DNA from: Watersipora subatra
Taxonomy: Eukaryota; Bryozoa; Gymnolaemata; Cheilostomatida; Watersiporidae
Assembly: GCF_963576615.1 (NCBI RefSeq)
Contig: NC_088714.1
Coordinates: forward strand, 40,276,572-40,340,571
Direction: 5' to 3'
DNA length: 64,000 nucleotides
Shown here piece after piece: positions 48,501-60,675 of this stretch. The number at the start of each line of letters is the position of its first letter. Position 1 is the first letter of the stretch. The notes under the pieces were generated by a model, which saw only the letters and a list, made by a program, of their open reading frames with translations, was not told the origin of the DNA and made no database searches. The position numbers and the translations under genes were made by a program.

Positions 48501-51500
48501 CTTGGAGCATGTCAGTTGGCCATGCTGGTGTTTTCACCTTTGCTGAGATTCACTTATTAGAGCTTTATAAGGGCCACTTTTTAGCCAGTTCGGCCTTCAA
48601 GGGTCTGCAGGGTGTTTCGCCTCAGGTTACTCGGTTTCCCTGGGTTTTCTCTTACTGCTGCCCTATTAAAACAGTACAGTGAGATTAGTTTGCTGGGTGA
48701 TGTGAAGTGTAAAGAATCCACCATAAACGTTTACAGCTTTACTTGGAACCAGCCGCTTTGTTCAAGTATCAAGTTTAAGTTTTCAATAAAAATATATATT
48801 GATCAATAGTTTGTGAATGCGATTAACTGCATAGAATGAGGTTTTCTTTTACTTTGCTTATTTTTGGATAAATAGCTCTCTATTAATGTCAAGGTCACGC
48901 CTATTTCCCGTGCTAGCTGGTTCGCTCAGTACCTGCCCGGTAAGCCGGCTGTCTGGAGGGCATCTGGTGGCCGGTCAGCCACCAGATGCCAGAGAAGACC
49001 ATAACGTGTCCTTTTTGTTTTTCTTCCGGCTGGATCCTACTCTCATATTCGCTAAGCCGAGTGTTCACTCGCCAACTAGCTGGTGCTGTGGTCAACCGGT
49101 TGGTTGTGTCGTTGGCTGGCTAAGAGATTGGATGCCATTTTTTATTTAGATGCCAATGCACCAGAGAAGCCGGTTTTTGCAACCTTTTGGGCTAACTTCA
49201 GCCTCTGCTACCAATTAGAGAATAATGTATTGGGTATGTATGAGTATGTATGTATGTATGTATCGGGTATTGAATAATGTATGCTTGGCCTTCAGTGATG
49301 AAAGGTGCTACTCTGCCTAATTGGCATAGTCGTCCTACTAGATTTTGACACTTACTAGCATAGACTGAAGGAAGTGTTCCAATGGCTGAAGGATTCAGGT
49401 TCAAGCTCAAACTATCCAAGGGCAAACTCTTCCAGCTGCAAGTCTTTTACCCAAACCATGTGGAATGCAAAAAGAGATAGCTGCTGGCCCTAAAAAGGCA
49501 CGAGCAGGTCAGCTCAACTCTGGGGTTCTGGTAGCCACAAAACTTTGTGGGGCACAATAGGCTTTTAGTGGTACTACATATGGAGCTTTATTACTATGAC
49601 ATAGTCTCTGTACAAGGTCATGGAGCAAGGAGAAACATGGACATGAAACAATGAGGTACAGGCATCCTTCGAGAAAGAGAGAGAGGGGGAGTGAGAGAAA
49701 GAGAGGGAGGGGGAAAGAGAGGGAAAGAGAGAGAAGGAGAGTGAGAGAGAGAGAGGGAAAGAAGAAAGAGAGTTGGAGAGATATAGGAAGGGAGAGAAAG
49801 AGACAATGAGAGAGAGAGGGAAAAAGAGAAGGAGAGAGGAAGAGAGGAGGGGAGAGGGAGGAAGGGGGAAAAAGAGGGATAGAAAGAAAAAGAGAGGGTA
49901 GAGATCGAAAACTTCAATCTACTTTTTTGGAATACTCTGTTGCCTCCTTTACATAATCCTAATGGTTTTTACTATGTTATTTTCAAAGCACTAAATATAA
50001 GTTTATTGAGGTGTATATGTCATACTGAAAAGAACCACTGAGAGAACATAAAGTTGAAAAAAGCCTATAATATTTAATCTGTAAAAAATTATGGAATCTT
50101 GAAAAAGATTCATGCTGCTATCAGACAAGCATGAGTTAGAAAAAAGTTCTGAATATTTGTATTTAGAGCCCTTTTCCCGATTGTGGCAAGTATTTATACT
50201 TTCACTTTGTAGAGATAATCTAGTCAAGAGTGCTTTTTTTCACATTCTGATTTAGAACTGAGTATGATATGGATACATTTGATGAGTTACCCTCATCACA
50301 ACTGACAACTAAAAATCATACTTCACCCGCATCACTTGTCTGTGATTGTCACAACTGTGATGGACGAGTTGCTGGTGCTTACTGCATTGAATGCGCCCTG
50401 AAGATGTGTGACACTCATGAGCAGGTGGGTTTGCTGATTTGAAACAGACTTTAAATAATGGTGAATACATAGCCTAATTTTTTACTTTTCTAACCCTCAA
50501 CGCTAGTTGATCTTTTAAGGCTATCTTCAGCATATAGTAGTCATTTGGTGTTGTAGATCAAACAATAGCATACTTGAGCCAATTACAGTATTGTTTATAA
50601 TTTAACATTTATGTTTGTTCAGTTGCAAATCAACTAACAATGTTGTAGTAATTATGTTATTTAAATATTCAATATCGTAATATTGTATATACAAATTAAT
50701 ATTGCTATCTGCACCTAAAACAACATCATATGCCCTTACTTCACGTATTCTTGGTTTAGATTCACAAATCTTTTTCTGGTGACCGTCACCAAACCATAGC
50801 AATCTCTACATATCAGTTGAATTCTGGGACATACAAGAGAGTCCTGTGTCAGCAACATGGTGGAGAAGTGCTTGAGGTTTGTGACAAATGTAACCTCACG
50901 GCCTGTATAAGATGTGACAGAAACGAGATGAGATGCCAAGGTAGACATCCTTTACAACACATATTTATATATGTAAATATTTCTGAACTTAAGCACTGTC
51001 ATACTGACTAAACAGTCAGTGTGACATGATGAGTGAAATTGTAACGATTTCAATGATTTTTTTAGCAAAAACAAAGCTGCTCAAAGTATAAAGTGTGATT
51101 AAACATCTTATGAAAGTGTAGTATCCAAGCTTTTTAATAAATTATAATGATTCATTAGTTCTTTGCATTTGTAGGCTTCATGTAATAGATTGTTACACAA
51201 TATTGTCTAGAACCAAGCTACCTCTCAACAACAACCACCACTCAATCAGTTTCTGCCAGTTTTTATGTTGAACATTATATTGCCATGTGAATAGGTACCC
51301 TGTATATAAAGTACCCTAATATCTCTTGCATGATTTCATTCCAATTTTGAAATAGAAAAAATATGGATCATTTGCTGAATAATTTTAATTTATAAGTGTG
51401 CTTCTCTTTAGTGTGAAGGTCAATTTAATGAGGTGTTTTCAGTGAAGTCACGGAAGAGAAGAAAAGTTAGAAAAAACAGTGATGAATATTGTGCAGAACC

Positions 51501-54500
51501 GGTAAAAAGGATCAAGGACGCTAGCAAGAAGGTGGAAGGTAATTATTAACATGGAAACTCTGGTCATAAATAATAGCCTATTTTTTCATATTATCTGGGA
51601 TCATCCTATTTTTATATGAGTTTTTAAACTTATTCAACTACATAATTAACTCAAGTTTATTGTTTGTATTACTTGCTCACTAAAATTTGTGAGGAAAAAA
51701 TATAAATTCTTTTCTGAGGAAGCAAGGTAGTTATTCTTGATTGAAGTGAACTGTAGGACTTTTTACGTAAGATGCTTGTTTGCTACTGTTACACCTCCTT
51801 TCATGAATAGTTAGAAAGACTCCTACTAGTTCCATCGTCTAAATTGTAAAAGCTTTGGCTATCAATTTCTTGTAGAGCTATAGAGTTTATCTTCTTGTAG
51901 TCTTGCAGTACTCTCACTTATTTTATTCATTCTCTGCCTTCACTCATCTGTATGTACACAGCATCAAATTATGAGTATTATTAACATCTCTTATATCTGT
52001 AATAATCATAGCTCATATTTATTAGTATATATGCTATGATGTTGTTATTGTTACAGAAGCTGTACCATGTACATCGAATCAGCCAGACTTACCAATTTCA
52101 TCTACATCAAGTTTGTCAGTAGGATCACCAAGCAATGCTGACCTGTCAAACATGTCCGCAACCAACTCTGCTGATGAAGGTTTTTGTAGCACTTTCTTAG
52201 AGATGATGAGAAAATGCCATTTTTCTATTCATTTAACTTATCTAGGCCACATTTAGTTATTTGCCAAACGTACTGTCTCCGTTTGTCATCACACGCACGC
52301 GTTGGCTGACGAGGTGACAATCGACTGATGAGTGTTTTCACATGCGGAAAAAGCATTGTTCCTTCATCAGGAAACAAGTACCAGATCAGCAAGCACATTT
52401 TATAACCTACGTCTATGAAAAGGGCAAAATACGACGCAGCGATTTAATTAAAAGTTGTGAATGTAGCTCTAAAAACTACCATCCAAAATACTGTTGCCGT
52501 TGTTAGCATCAACAAAAACGATCCGATGAATGGAATCGAGTGCAGGAGATGTCGTATGATAAGCATTGCAACTTATGACCTCATTATGTGCGTACAAGCA
52601 CTGAATATTTCCTAGTGTTTTATTGTTGAATAAATTATTTTTAGCATTTGCGAATTTCCACAATTAATTCACATTGTTTTAATAATTGCTAACTTAAAAA
52701 ATTATTTAGACTTAATATTTTTTGATGTAACTTTTTTGAATAGTTATATTTATATTTTCTTATTATATTTGACGTTAAGTTTTTTATGTGACAATATCCT
52801 AACTTTGAACATAGTGAGAAGTTTACAGGTATAATTTTTAGACTGCTTGTATAAGCCGAACACCTAACTCTTAAACATAATTATATGCACGCAGGTGCAA
52901 TTTATACACAAGGATTTATGGTAAATCACAAGTACAGATAGATATAGACACGTATAGATTGACTTAAAATACATTCTATGTTGAGTACTAGCAAATGAGG
53001 TACAAACAAAAAATCAGACGCTTACATCTGTGCATTACATATGTAAATTACATTTGTGCATTAAAAGCAGAGCTGCGTAGGGATCCTGTAAGGATGTCAC
53101 TAATGAAAATGATAAAAATCCAACATCGGATCACAAAGATTTGAGAAATAACACAAATATCGATGTTCACATTATATGCAGTACTTCATTGTTGATACGA
53201 TGTTTTTAAAAACACCTCTCCTTGAAACAGAGGTTAGAATCGCTTCGAAGAATTCAAGATTTGGCATTTTAAACCGTTTACATGCTACGAAGATGAAAAA
53301 TACGACAAAACTTCGTAGCATGTAACACTAGTGATTGAATGGTAAGGCTGAGCATTAACCTTCCTGCTATCAGAATATGGTTCACAAGGTTTTATACTTT
53401 TTTTCTGCAGTTTTCCACAAGAAATTGGGCTCACTAGAATAATGAGCAATGTATTACTAGATATCAACAATTTCTGTAAATTAAATTACAAAAAAACACA
53501 CTACTTCAAATTCATGTTGCAGCATCCTAGCATTCATAATTTCTATAAACCCTGAATTTACTATCGTGGAAGTTAAATTGTAACGTTGAAAAACATATTT
53601 AACGATTATTAGAAATCTATCACGTGCGATGACTTTGAAGACAGTAGGATTCACATTTCTGATAGCGAGTGAACAAATGTTTAAAATTCATAAATCATTT
53701 AGAAACAGTCGAACTTAGCCTGTTTTGACAAACCGTTGTTTTTGCGGAGTGTCCCCCGTCGAGCTGAGCGAGCATAACAACAGCTTGTCACAATACGCAC
53801 TGCACCTGATGCATCAGCTGCACTGAAAGGGAGTCGTTCTCTTCCGTCTACCCAGCTTGGCTGCGATGTTATGTCAGTCGCTCCATTGGTAATCATAACG
53901 GATTTAGCCCGAAAATGTAGAAAAAAATAAGATGAAAATGTTAACATTAACATATCTTTAAACTGCAACTGAAGTTGCAAAAAATCATACTGTAGTGGCC
54001 TGATCTGGCTAATGTTGAGCGTCTGTAGCAGAGGCCATGGTAACTGAATTTCGGCATCTGTATAACTTATCTATTTATAATCTAATTAACTGAAAACAAT
54101 GAATGAGCCAGCAATGAAACTGAATATACTTTAGAACAAATAAAACTGACTGATACAAAAATACAAATAAAACTAACTGAGCGCACAAATAACAACTTGT
54201 TTAGTTGCTGTTGTTGCCTGAGTTCTCAAGTTCAACTAAAGTTTACCGCAGAGACTGGTCTCTGGTTAAACGTTTTTATCTTATTTTTTTCTACTTAAAT
54301 TTTTGGGCTAAATCCATTATGATTACCAATGGAGCGCCCGACATAACATTGCAGCGACGCCGCATAGACGGAAGAGAACAACTCTCTTTCAGTGCAGCTG
54401 ATGCATCGGGTGCAGTGTGTATTGTGACAAGCTGTTGTTTTGCTCGCTTCGCTCGATGAGGACAACTCCGAAAAAACAACAGTTTGTCAAGACAGGCTAG

Positions 54501-57500
54501 TTCTGCCTTCATCTCTAGAGAACTGAATGCTGGAGTATGTCGCCGGTGGTGTAGAACATCGACCATAGCTTTAGCCACTTCAGTCCACTGCTGACTGTCA
54601 GCTAATACTTGCCAGGCCTCTCACTTCTGCTGGTTGCTAAACAACCGACTGGCCAGTCGGCATCTCAGAATCTATGTGAAGGGGTCCGCAGAAGCACCTG
54701 GCTCAGATGACGGGCTGACTAGAGCTTCCTGTTTGACTAGAGCGTTTCTTAGTTGGAGTTTCAGAAGCTAGGCTGGTGCCTTCTTTGGCAGTGCTGGCGA
54801 GTCTTCTTGTAGGCTCTTTTTGCCTTTCTCTTTATGGGCACGTGCCTGTCCTACTTGACTGGTTGCACTGGCTGATCGTTTTGGATTCAGCGAGCCCGTG
54901 GTCAGGAAGCTTGTACACTGCTTCATAAAGAGAATCATAGCCAGTCATATACCTTGAAGAACTGAAGCCACTTGGGGTGGTAAGCGTAGTACACCATAGC
55001 TTTTCTTTATGCAGCATCACCTGGTCCTTTGGTACATGCTGCCATGTGCAGGGACGCACAAATATAGCAAAATGCTGCACTACCATGGATGTGTTTTGGT
55101 TGTCTTGTAACCACAGAAATACATTTGTCCTGCCGGTTTTGCTGAGCAGTTGTTATGCTGTCCCTCATATCCTGAAACATAACTATTTCTCTCCTTACCA
55201 CAGCCTTCTTGGCAGAGGCTCATTAATCTGGACAAGCTGTGGCCATGGTGACTTGGTGCTAGCCGGCAGTCCGCGGTGGCCGGCTCTTTTGGCTCGATGT
55301 CCGCGTTGACCTAAGAGACTCGAACAGGGCTTGAAGCTATTGACCTTTTCCACCTTTTCTAGCTAGTCCTAGTTTTTGTGAATTTTGAGTGGCACAAACT
55401 CCTCTGAAACAGACTTGCTAACGGCTCCTCCTGGCAATTGCCCTTTGTAGTTAGTTCGGCTTGTGTCAGAGGTTCAAGTGTGGACCTAATTGAAACTCGA
55501 TGTGAACACAATCTGTTTCAGAGTGAAAAGCAGGTACACTTTTGGAGTCAGCCAGGCCAAGGCGATTCACGTCTTTGGTCTGCTTTTTGGTAAAGGACCT
55601 CACTGCCTCATCTGAGGCTGCCGTGACCACAGGCTACCTCACAACCATAGGCTCCTCATCTGAGTCTAGTAGGTTGTTCAAGCGATCTTCTTCTTCTGCT
55701 TCTAAGGATCCCAGCTGGTTAATCACCTATTACAAAACTTATTGAGCTTACCTTTTTACTGAGAAACCATATTAACAGGGTTGATACGGACACAGCCTTT
55801 AACAGCTTTGACTGGCGATATACTTTACCAATCAGAGCTGTGAAGGGCTTCACTGGGAAGAGATATCATGAAACGCTCCATATGCAATTTGCTATGTATT
55901 GCTGCCGAGTGTTGTACTTTATTTTTGTGTTGGTCTTGGGCTGATGCAGGGTGTTGTGTGACTTTTCCATATGCCAGAATTGACACAGCTCTGCCATCAG
56001 ATTCTCAAACTGTGCTTCTTGGTTTGTGTGGATCTGTTTTGGCAAATCTACATGTATGTAGCAGCAAACTTGTTTGTCCAAGGTGCTGGCTACCACTAGC
56101 GCCATAGCTTTTGTGAGGGCCAAAGCATCCAATCGTTGGGTAAAGTGAGTTGGTTACTACCAGTATTCACTTGTTACCTTTCAATGTCATTAGCAGTAGT
56201 TCATCAAGTCTACTGCTACCTTTTGCTAAAGGCATCCAGCATCTGTCTTTCTTTGGCTGTCCTTGTTTTACCGTGTCTCATGACTTGGCTCACCTCACAA
56301 CTCTTGACCAGTCTCCTCATGATTTTTGTCACTACCAAATTGGACAGAGGCGGCAGGTCATCTTACTTATCACAGAATGGGTCTATATGTGCGTTTGTCA
56401 CACGATGTTCTCTCTGACAGATGACAGGTAAACTGAACACTATCTGAACAGGGCAAGGGACCAAAATTCGGACTTCTAATGCTCCATCCCAGCTTATCCT
56501 GAAAAATGCCAGATTTTGTGTATTTGTCAGAACTCTTGATCACCCACCCTTAGCTCTAGTTGCTCTCCGATCACCTCTTTTTTGAGAGTGCCTGGTGCAT
56601 GGTAGCCATAAACCCTTGGCCTTTTCGGACTCTCAGCCAAGCTGTGCCGCAAGGTTCTAGGGTGGCCTCGGCCAGCTCTAAGTCATCCTGTCTGGCTACT
56701 ACATTAGAGGCAGTGGGTTGATCTGAATGGTCAGCTACCTTGGCGACTCTTGACATAGGTCTCAGAAGACAAGCTCTTTTTGAGCAGGTCCAATATTTCT
56801 CAGCTCAACGAGCTCACACCGTCTGCAGTCTTTACATATCTGCTAGCGGAACCCAGAGGCATAACTGGATCCATCACTAAGGACCCGCCGCAACCCCTTT
56901 ACTGCAACACAATGAACAAATTACCTGATTGAGTGCAAAGGTATAGATATAACGTAAAACCTCCACAATTTTTCGTTTTATAACGTAAAATTGAACGCCA
57001 TCTTATTTGAACCCCATCTCTATGTGACCACCACTACTGGAGAAGAGCTGAAAAATAGAACGCCATGGCATTCAAATAGAAGTTTTATGGTACTTATAAA
57101 AATAAATATTTAAAAATACATTCAATGTATGTGCATAGAGTGAACTGCATATGGGGAAGCTTTCCAATTGCCCATTTTTAATATAGTATGATAGCCAATC
57201 TACACATAATGCACAGTCATATGTTAATGCTACCTGAAAATGCTGAAAGTGAAATTGACGTGACAGGAACATGGATGAAGTACAACAACTAAAAATAAAC
57301 CAATGATTTGCTAACTTACCAAAAAGCTAAGCGCTCATTCACCACCCATTACTTTGTCTAAATCAGAGATAAACTTGATTTTATTAATACCGCGGATCTA
57401 GGCAAAACTTTTTCTAACTAACAATCTTTTTATATATAGCGATATGAAAAAAGAGATACTAGTTTTCGTACAAAATACAAATATATTCTTGTTTATGCAT

Positions 57501-60500
57501 TATCAATAATCATGGGTTATGAAAATATTTCACCTTTTATGTCTTCTGCTTACAGATGCTAGGACTGATCACACATTTAGTTCTTTGAACACCTTGAAAG
57601 AGGAGATAACTGCTCATTTCAACAACCTACTTCAGTCTGCTGGTGAGAAGCTAATAGAGCTTTGTATGGCTGATAAACAGATATGGAAAGTTCTAGGTGA
57701 GGAGGAGGTTGAGTGTTCTAGAAGAATACAGATGATAGAAAGAATCCGTGATGAGCAGGTAGTTTGGTTTTGGCATATTTTCCACTAGTGTTCAACTAGT
57801 GTTTCATTCCACAAGAATTCATTTTTCTCCCAAAATGATATGTTACTAGCTTTTGGATCTCATAATTATAATACACTTGTTGTAGAGTGATTAAAAATCA
57901 AATTGGTAATGGCCTAGTCTTACCAAGCAGTTTAATTGGTCATGTGATGTTCATAGTGAATACATAAATTTACTATTACCAACCTATTGATTGCAGTAAA
58001 CAGCATCTATGAAAAGGCTCCACAAGTGCAGCGTAGCAGGGAACTTTCTAGATTATGATTTGGTTTCAGATTGAAATCATCAGAGAGGAAAGTGAGAAAC
58101 TAAAAGAGCAGATCCATGAGTACCAGAGAGAGCTGACAGATCAAGTAGAGTCATACAATACAGAGTTGATTGCTAAGAAAGAGAGACTGGAGGAATCATG
58201 TAAAGAAGTACGGAAGTGGTTGAGAGAGAGTCATGTCACTGAAAAGATGGAGCAGAGGCAGCAAAAGACAGATGAGCTGGTGAATAACACAGATGTAAAT
58301 ATTGACTGCCCACTTACAAGGACTCCAGCCCTTATGCACACTAGTGAGTACATTTAGTTCTTTTTTGATGTGGAAGATAAACTCAAATCATCTTGAATAA
58401 CTTTTAAGGGATTACAGTGATGTTGGAGGTTGTACATGTATAATTGATTAACCAATGAGGTGCTGTTCATTAAATAAGCAGTATCATTATTGGTCATTAT
58501 CTGAATTACACAGTAAAAATGGCCAGGTGTTACATGGTCATGATGTTCCAGACAGACTAACAGTTTTACTACCTATGTTGTGTGTTTACAAGCATTATAA
58601 CAATAAAGTGATATGGGAAATCGTTATATTTAAAATGACACAAAACATCAGGTTATAAGCTTTATTAATTACTTGTTTCTACAATATTTTATTTGCATAT
58701 CTTCAGTTATTTAAACATCATGATGTTAAACAAACTGTTAACAGCATCTGAAAACGGCTGACTCTCATACATATAATCAGATCTTTTCTCACTCTATTAG
58801 TCTCTTTGTAGCTTTATGAATTGTAGTTACTTGTTTCTCAATCAACTTGAGAATATATACAAACTCAACAAGTTTGATTATATCTGTGTATCCCTCTGTA
58901 CCATTTTCTAGTGTAGTACAAAGTAAGCCTTACATGATAGCTGAGTTTATTACTTATGTTATTGAATGATGCTAAAAAATGATGGAGGTATAGTTACCGA
59001 ACCACCCCACTTTCATCTCTTTTGATGAAATCTATTAGCACCACTATTTCAATAAGTTTATTGATTCTAAAGACTAGCATGTCCTGGTTTAGGTGAGTCG
59101 ATTTTTTATAGTCAAATCTTACACTTATTTTACTACATCATCATATTATTAAAATTAATTATAACTGCCTTCGAAAGTGGTTATAAGTTAGTAGAGCATA
59201 ATTTAAACAATTATAATTTTGTATACAGCCAAGTTAATAACAAAAACCTGTATTCACTATTGACCTCTTCAACTACTCATAGGTCTATCTGTAACAGAAT
59301 TACAGTGTATTCTGTGAAGAGCTACTCATGGTTAGTAGATGTAGTTTTACTGTTGGTAGTTTTTATAACTTTAAATTTTTATATTTTCTCTACCAGTTAT
59401 ATTAAAACATAAGTGAAAAACCAACAATACTCTGTTCTCATTTGTTTTGTTTGGAACTTTTAAAGCAAATTTAGCAAACACAATTATTTAAAAATGAGTA
59501 ATAGTATACCTCCAACTTTACCCTTCATGAGCTAAATACATTTTCACATGTACAATTGTTTGAACTTGATGAATCTGTTGTTCAGAGCATCAACTTATGT
59601 TACATTAAATGCGCAATGTTTCGCTTTACTTGAGATTGTCTCAATTATGTTAACTTGTGATCTGAATAAAACTGTTGACTTGTTACACAATATATTATAA
59701 TTATTATTATTTCCTTTATAGGTAAATCACCTTTCCAGCTACCAAAGTTGACTCCAACCCCCACATCACTAACCTTCATGTTTGAACACAGCACTAGTAG
59801 CTGCTGTTACTCAGCTGCTTATAAGGGAAGTAATGAACTTTATTTAGGATGCAACGATGGGATCAGAGTTCTGAATAAAGATTCTACAGAGGTTATCAAA
59901 TCTTCAATCACCTTTTCAGTTACACCTGTTCAGGTCTGTAACAACAGCACTTATGTTTTGGGTCGCAATGGAGATGATAGAACAGTTTACCAGTGCCTGT
60001 CTGATATGAGCCAGAGAGAGAAGTTGTTTTCTTTCAACTATTTAGGTAATACTGCTTCTCTCATTGCTGTTAGTAAAGACTACATTGTTGCCTCTGAACC
60101 AGTTAAAGAGAAGTTAGTACTCTACAACTTCTCAACAAGGAGTACAACACTTCTGACTCCTGCATTGCCATTATTTGATATGCACTTTCTACCGGATGGA
60201 CAGCTACTAGTAGTGAGCGTGAAGGAAGATGCTCTTATTAGATATAAAATAGAGAATGACCAGCTGATTACCATTTGGACATGTGAAGGACTGAAGGCAG
60301 CCAATAAAGTCACCTCAGATGTTGATGGGTTTATTTATGTCTCTACTAAGAAAGGAAAACTCATCTACATAATCTCTCCTCAAGGTTAGCTTCTTATAGA
60401 ATATAGAGATTACATTCGGTGTTCTATACACTAGTACATATCATTGTAGACCATGATTAGGTATCTTACATGTATAACTTATTATAACTCTAAGGTATCC

Positions 60501-60675
60501 TGTCTACACCATATTCTTATCAGCTGAGTATCTGCTTACAGGTGAGAGACTGAAGGAGATTAGTAATGATAATCTACCAGACACAACAGGGCAAATAAGT
60601 ATTAGAGGAAGAGATGAGCTGGCAATACCTACATGGGAAGGCAACTCTGTATGCCTTTTTAAGATTAACCATTGA
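45413..60675 (+). CDS. TRIM-like RING/B-box/coiled-coil/beta-propeller protein (copy C, complete)
   Basis: Nine exons: 45413-45576, 50256-50424, 50760-50940, 51419-51538, 52057-52179, 57556-57758, 58070-58343, 59722-60384 and 60542-60675. All junctions are GT-AG and phase-consistent, totalling 2031 nt, that is 676 aa. Approximate domains: RING 12-54; B-box 1 86-121; B-box 2 from 141; basic and Ser-rich linker 172-252 (two optional-looking exons); coiled coil 253-411; propeller 412-676. The start ATG lies in AAGATGG, a good context; an upstream GTG at 45392 is unlikely. By family, it should be a cytosolic E3 ubiquitin ligase whose propeller recognises targets; partners cannot be read from sequence. 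Introns 1 and 5 are swollen by retrotransposon and MITE insertions. Skipping both linker exons keeps the frame (595 aa). Confidence 0.83.
46050..47565 (+). pseudogene. Decayed LTR-retrotransposon pol remnant with RT motif
   Basis: Near 47440-47530 the plus strand, allowing one extra base and two stops, reads KELVEPNEES, then PVVLV, then DGK, then WQFCIKY. This matches the order and spacing of the first conserved blocks of Ty3/Gypsy reverse transcriptases (SPVVLVKKKDG, then WRFCVDYR). Upstream (46050-47380) composition becomes GC-richer and shows broken coding-like stretches without firm motifs. It lies in intron 1 of TRIM copy C in the sense direction. It is far too damaged to be active. Confidence 0.6.
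47566..49560. other. GC-richer repetitive-looking intron 1 sequence
   Basis: Continues the composition of the retrotransposon remnant but shows no motif I can name. Contains a perfect hairpin at 48959-48990 (GGCATCTGGTGGC / GCCACCAGATGCC) and a TATG-type microsatellite at 49231-49263. Confidence 0.4.
48959..48990. repeat. 13-bp perfect hairpin
   Basis: Arms GGCATCTGGTGGC and GCCACCAGATGCC with a CGGTCA loop. Confidence 0.85.
49671..49911. repeat. GA-rich polypurine tract
   Basis: About 240 bp almost entirely purine (GAGAGAGAGGGGGAGTGAGA style), within intron 1 of copy C. Long mirror-like purine tracts can form triplex DNA; that is general knowledge, not shown here. Confidence 0.92.
50256..50940 (+). 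CDS. B-box exons of TRIM copy C
   Basis: Exon 50256-50424 ends with CDCHNCDGRVAGAYCIECAL then KMCDTHEQ. Exon 50760-50940 begins IHKSFSGDRH and continues LCQQHGGEVLEVCDKCNLTA then CIRCDRNEMRCQ. The first finger spans the splice junction (C86, C89, C98, C101, C106, H109, H113 and later His). The second has C141, H144, C152, C155, C160 and C163. Its last ligands are uncertain: the intron read-through contains RHPLQH, while the downstream exon offers DARTDH. B-boxes help TRIM proteins to self-assemble. The donor GTAGAC is weak but placed like GTAGGC in copy B. Confidence 0.8.
51419..52179 (+). CDS. Two symmetric linker exons of TRIM copy C (basic, then Ser/Asn-rich)
   Basis: Exon 51419-51538 (120 nt) and exon 52057-52179 (123 nt) both run phase 1 to phase 1. 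The first encodes SRKRRKVRKNSDEY and later KRIKDASKKVE, two basic clusters spaced like a bipartite nuclear localisation signal. The second encodes SSTSSLSVGSPSN and is rich in Ser, Asn and Pro. No counterpart is recognised in copy B. The first exon's acceptor is taken at GAAG|GT (51418), because the earlier TTTAG would introduce a stop in the incoming phase. That choice makes this exon less certain. Confidence 0.6.
53280..53323. repeat. 13-bp perfect inverted repeat
   Basis: ACATGCTACGAAG at 53280-53292 and CTTCGTAGCATGT at 53311-53323, with an 18-nt loop. Confidence 0.85.
53718..54497. mobile_element. 780-bp long-TIR element
   Basis: Left GCCTGTTTTGACAAACCGTT and right AACAGTTTGTCAAGACAGGC. 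The arms remain alignable for about 240 bp through GCATCAGCTGCACTGAAAG / CTTTCAGTGCAGCTGATGC, CGGAAGAGAAC and ATTGGTAATCATAA. TA follows the right end and precedes the left (TTA|GCC), so a TA duplication is possible. The centre (54000-54250) is unrelated AT-rich sequence. Its ends are those of the 139-bp foldback at 43774. It lies in the intron between the linker and coiled-coil exons of copy C. Confidence 0.82.
54590..56860 (-). pseudogene. Decayed Ty3/Gypsy-like pol fragment containing integrase
   Basis: Minus strand. An open stretch at 56132-55866 reads DALALTKAMALVVASTL and later IHTNQEAQFENLMAELC, HMEKSHNT and HQPK. This follows the integrase core order (W.D, then IHSDQG.QFE, then GI.K..T..HPQ). 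The catalytic Asp of the second block is Asn here. Upstream on the same strand (56400-56240), KIMRRLVKSCEVSQ followed by HGK resembles the region before the core. Flanking frames at 55086-54832 and 56756-56571 are probably parts of the same pol. A perfect palindrome, CCGACTGGCCAGTCGG, lies at 54645-54660. Many stops make it inactive. Confidence 0.68.
56948..57092. mobile_element. MITE family member 5
   Basis: Opens with GTAAAACCTCCAC and AATTGAACGCCATCTTATTT. Closes with CGCCATGGCATTCAAATAGA and AGTTTTATGGTA, the inverse of the opening words in member 1. It is the clearest demonstration of the family's TIR (GTAAAACYTCTATTTGAAYG-like). Confidence 0.7.
57556..58343 (+). CDS. Coiled-coil exons of TRIM copy C
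   Basis: Exon 57556-57758 encodes DARTDHTFSSLNTLKEEITA onward with IRDEQ at its end. Exon 58070-58343 encodes IEIIREESEKLKEQIHEYQR followed by KKERLEESCKEVRKWLRESH. Heptad spacing of Leu/Ile and abundant Lys/Glu indicate the antiparallel dimerising coiled coil of TRIM proteins. Phases are 1-0 and 0-1. The homologous exons in copy B carry a stop in the first. Confidence 0.85.
59722..60675 (+). CDS. Beta-propeller and last exon of TRIM copy C
   Basis: Exon 59722-60384 plus 60542-60675 (TGA 60673-60675) encode about 264 residues nearly identical to copies A and B2. They include AAYKGSNELYLGCNDGIRVL, YVLGRNGDDRTVYQC, DMHFLPDGQLLVVS and a last strand, PTWEGNSVCLFKINH. The TTTATAG acceptor and the G|GT phase match every copy in the array. 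A cryptic open frame from 59748 would drop the first residues; the splice-based start is preferred. Confidence 0.86.

Noticed and set aside
48600..48680. Possible CRISPR-like or phage features
   Set aside because: The window is clearly eukaryotic. The repeats here are irregular and no spacer-like arrangement exists.
49618..49917. 99-codon Ser/Leu/Pro-rich minus-strand frame
   Set aside because: It is the complement of a GA-rich simple repeat.
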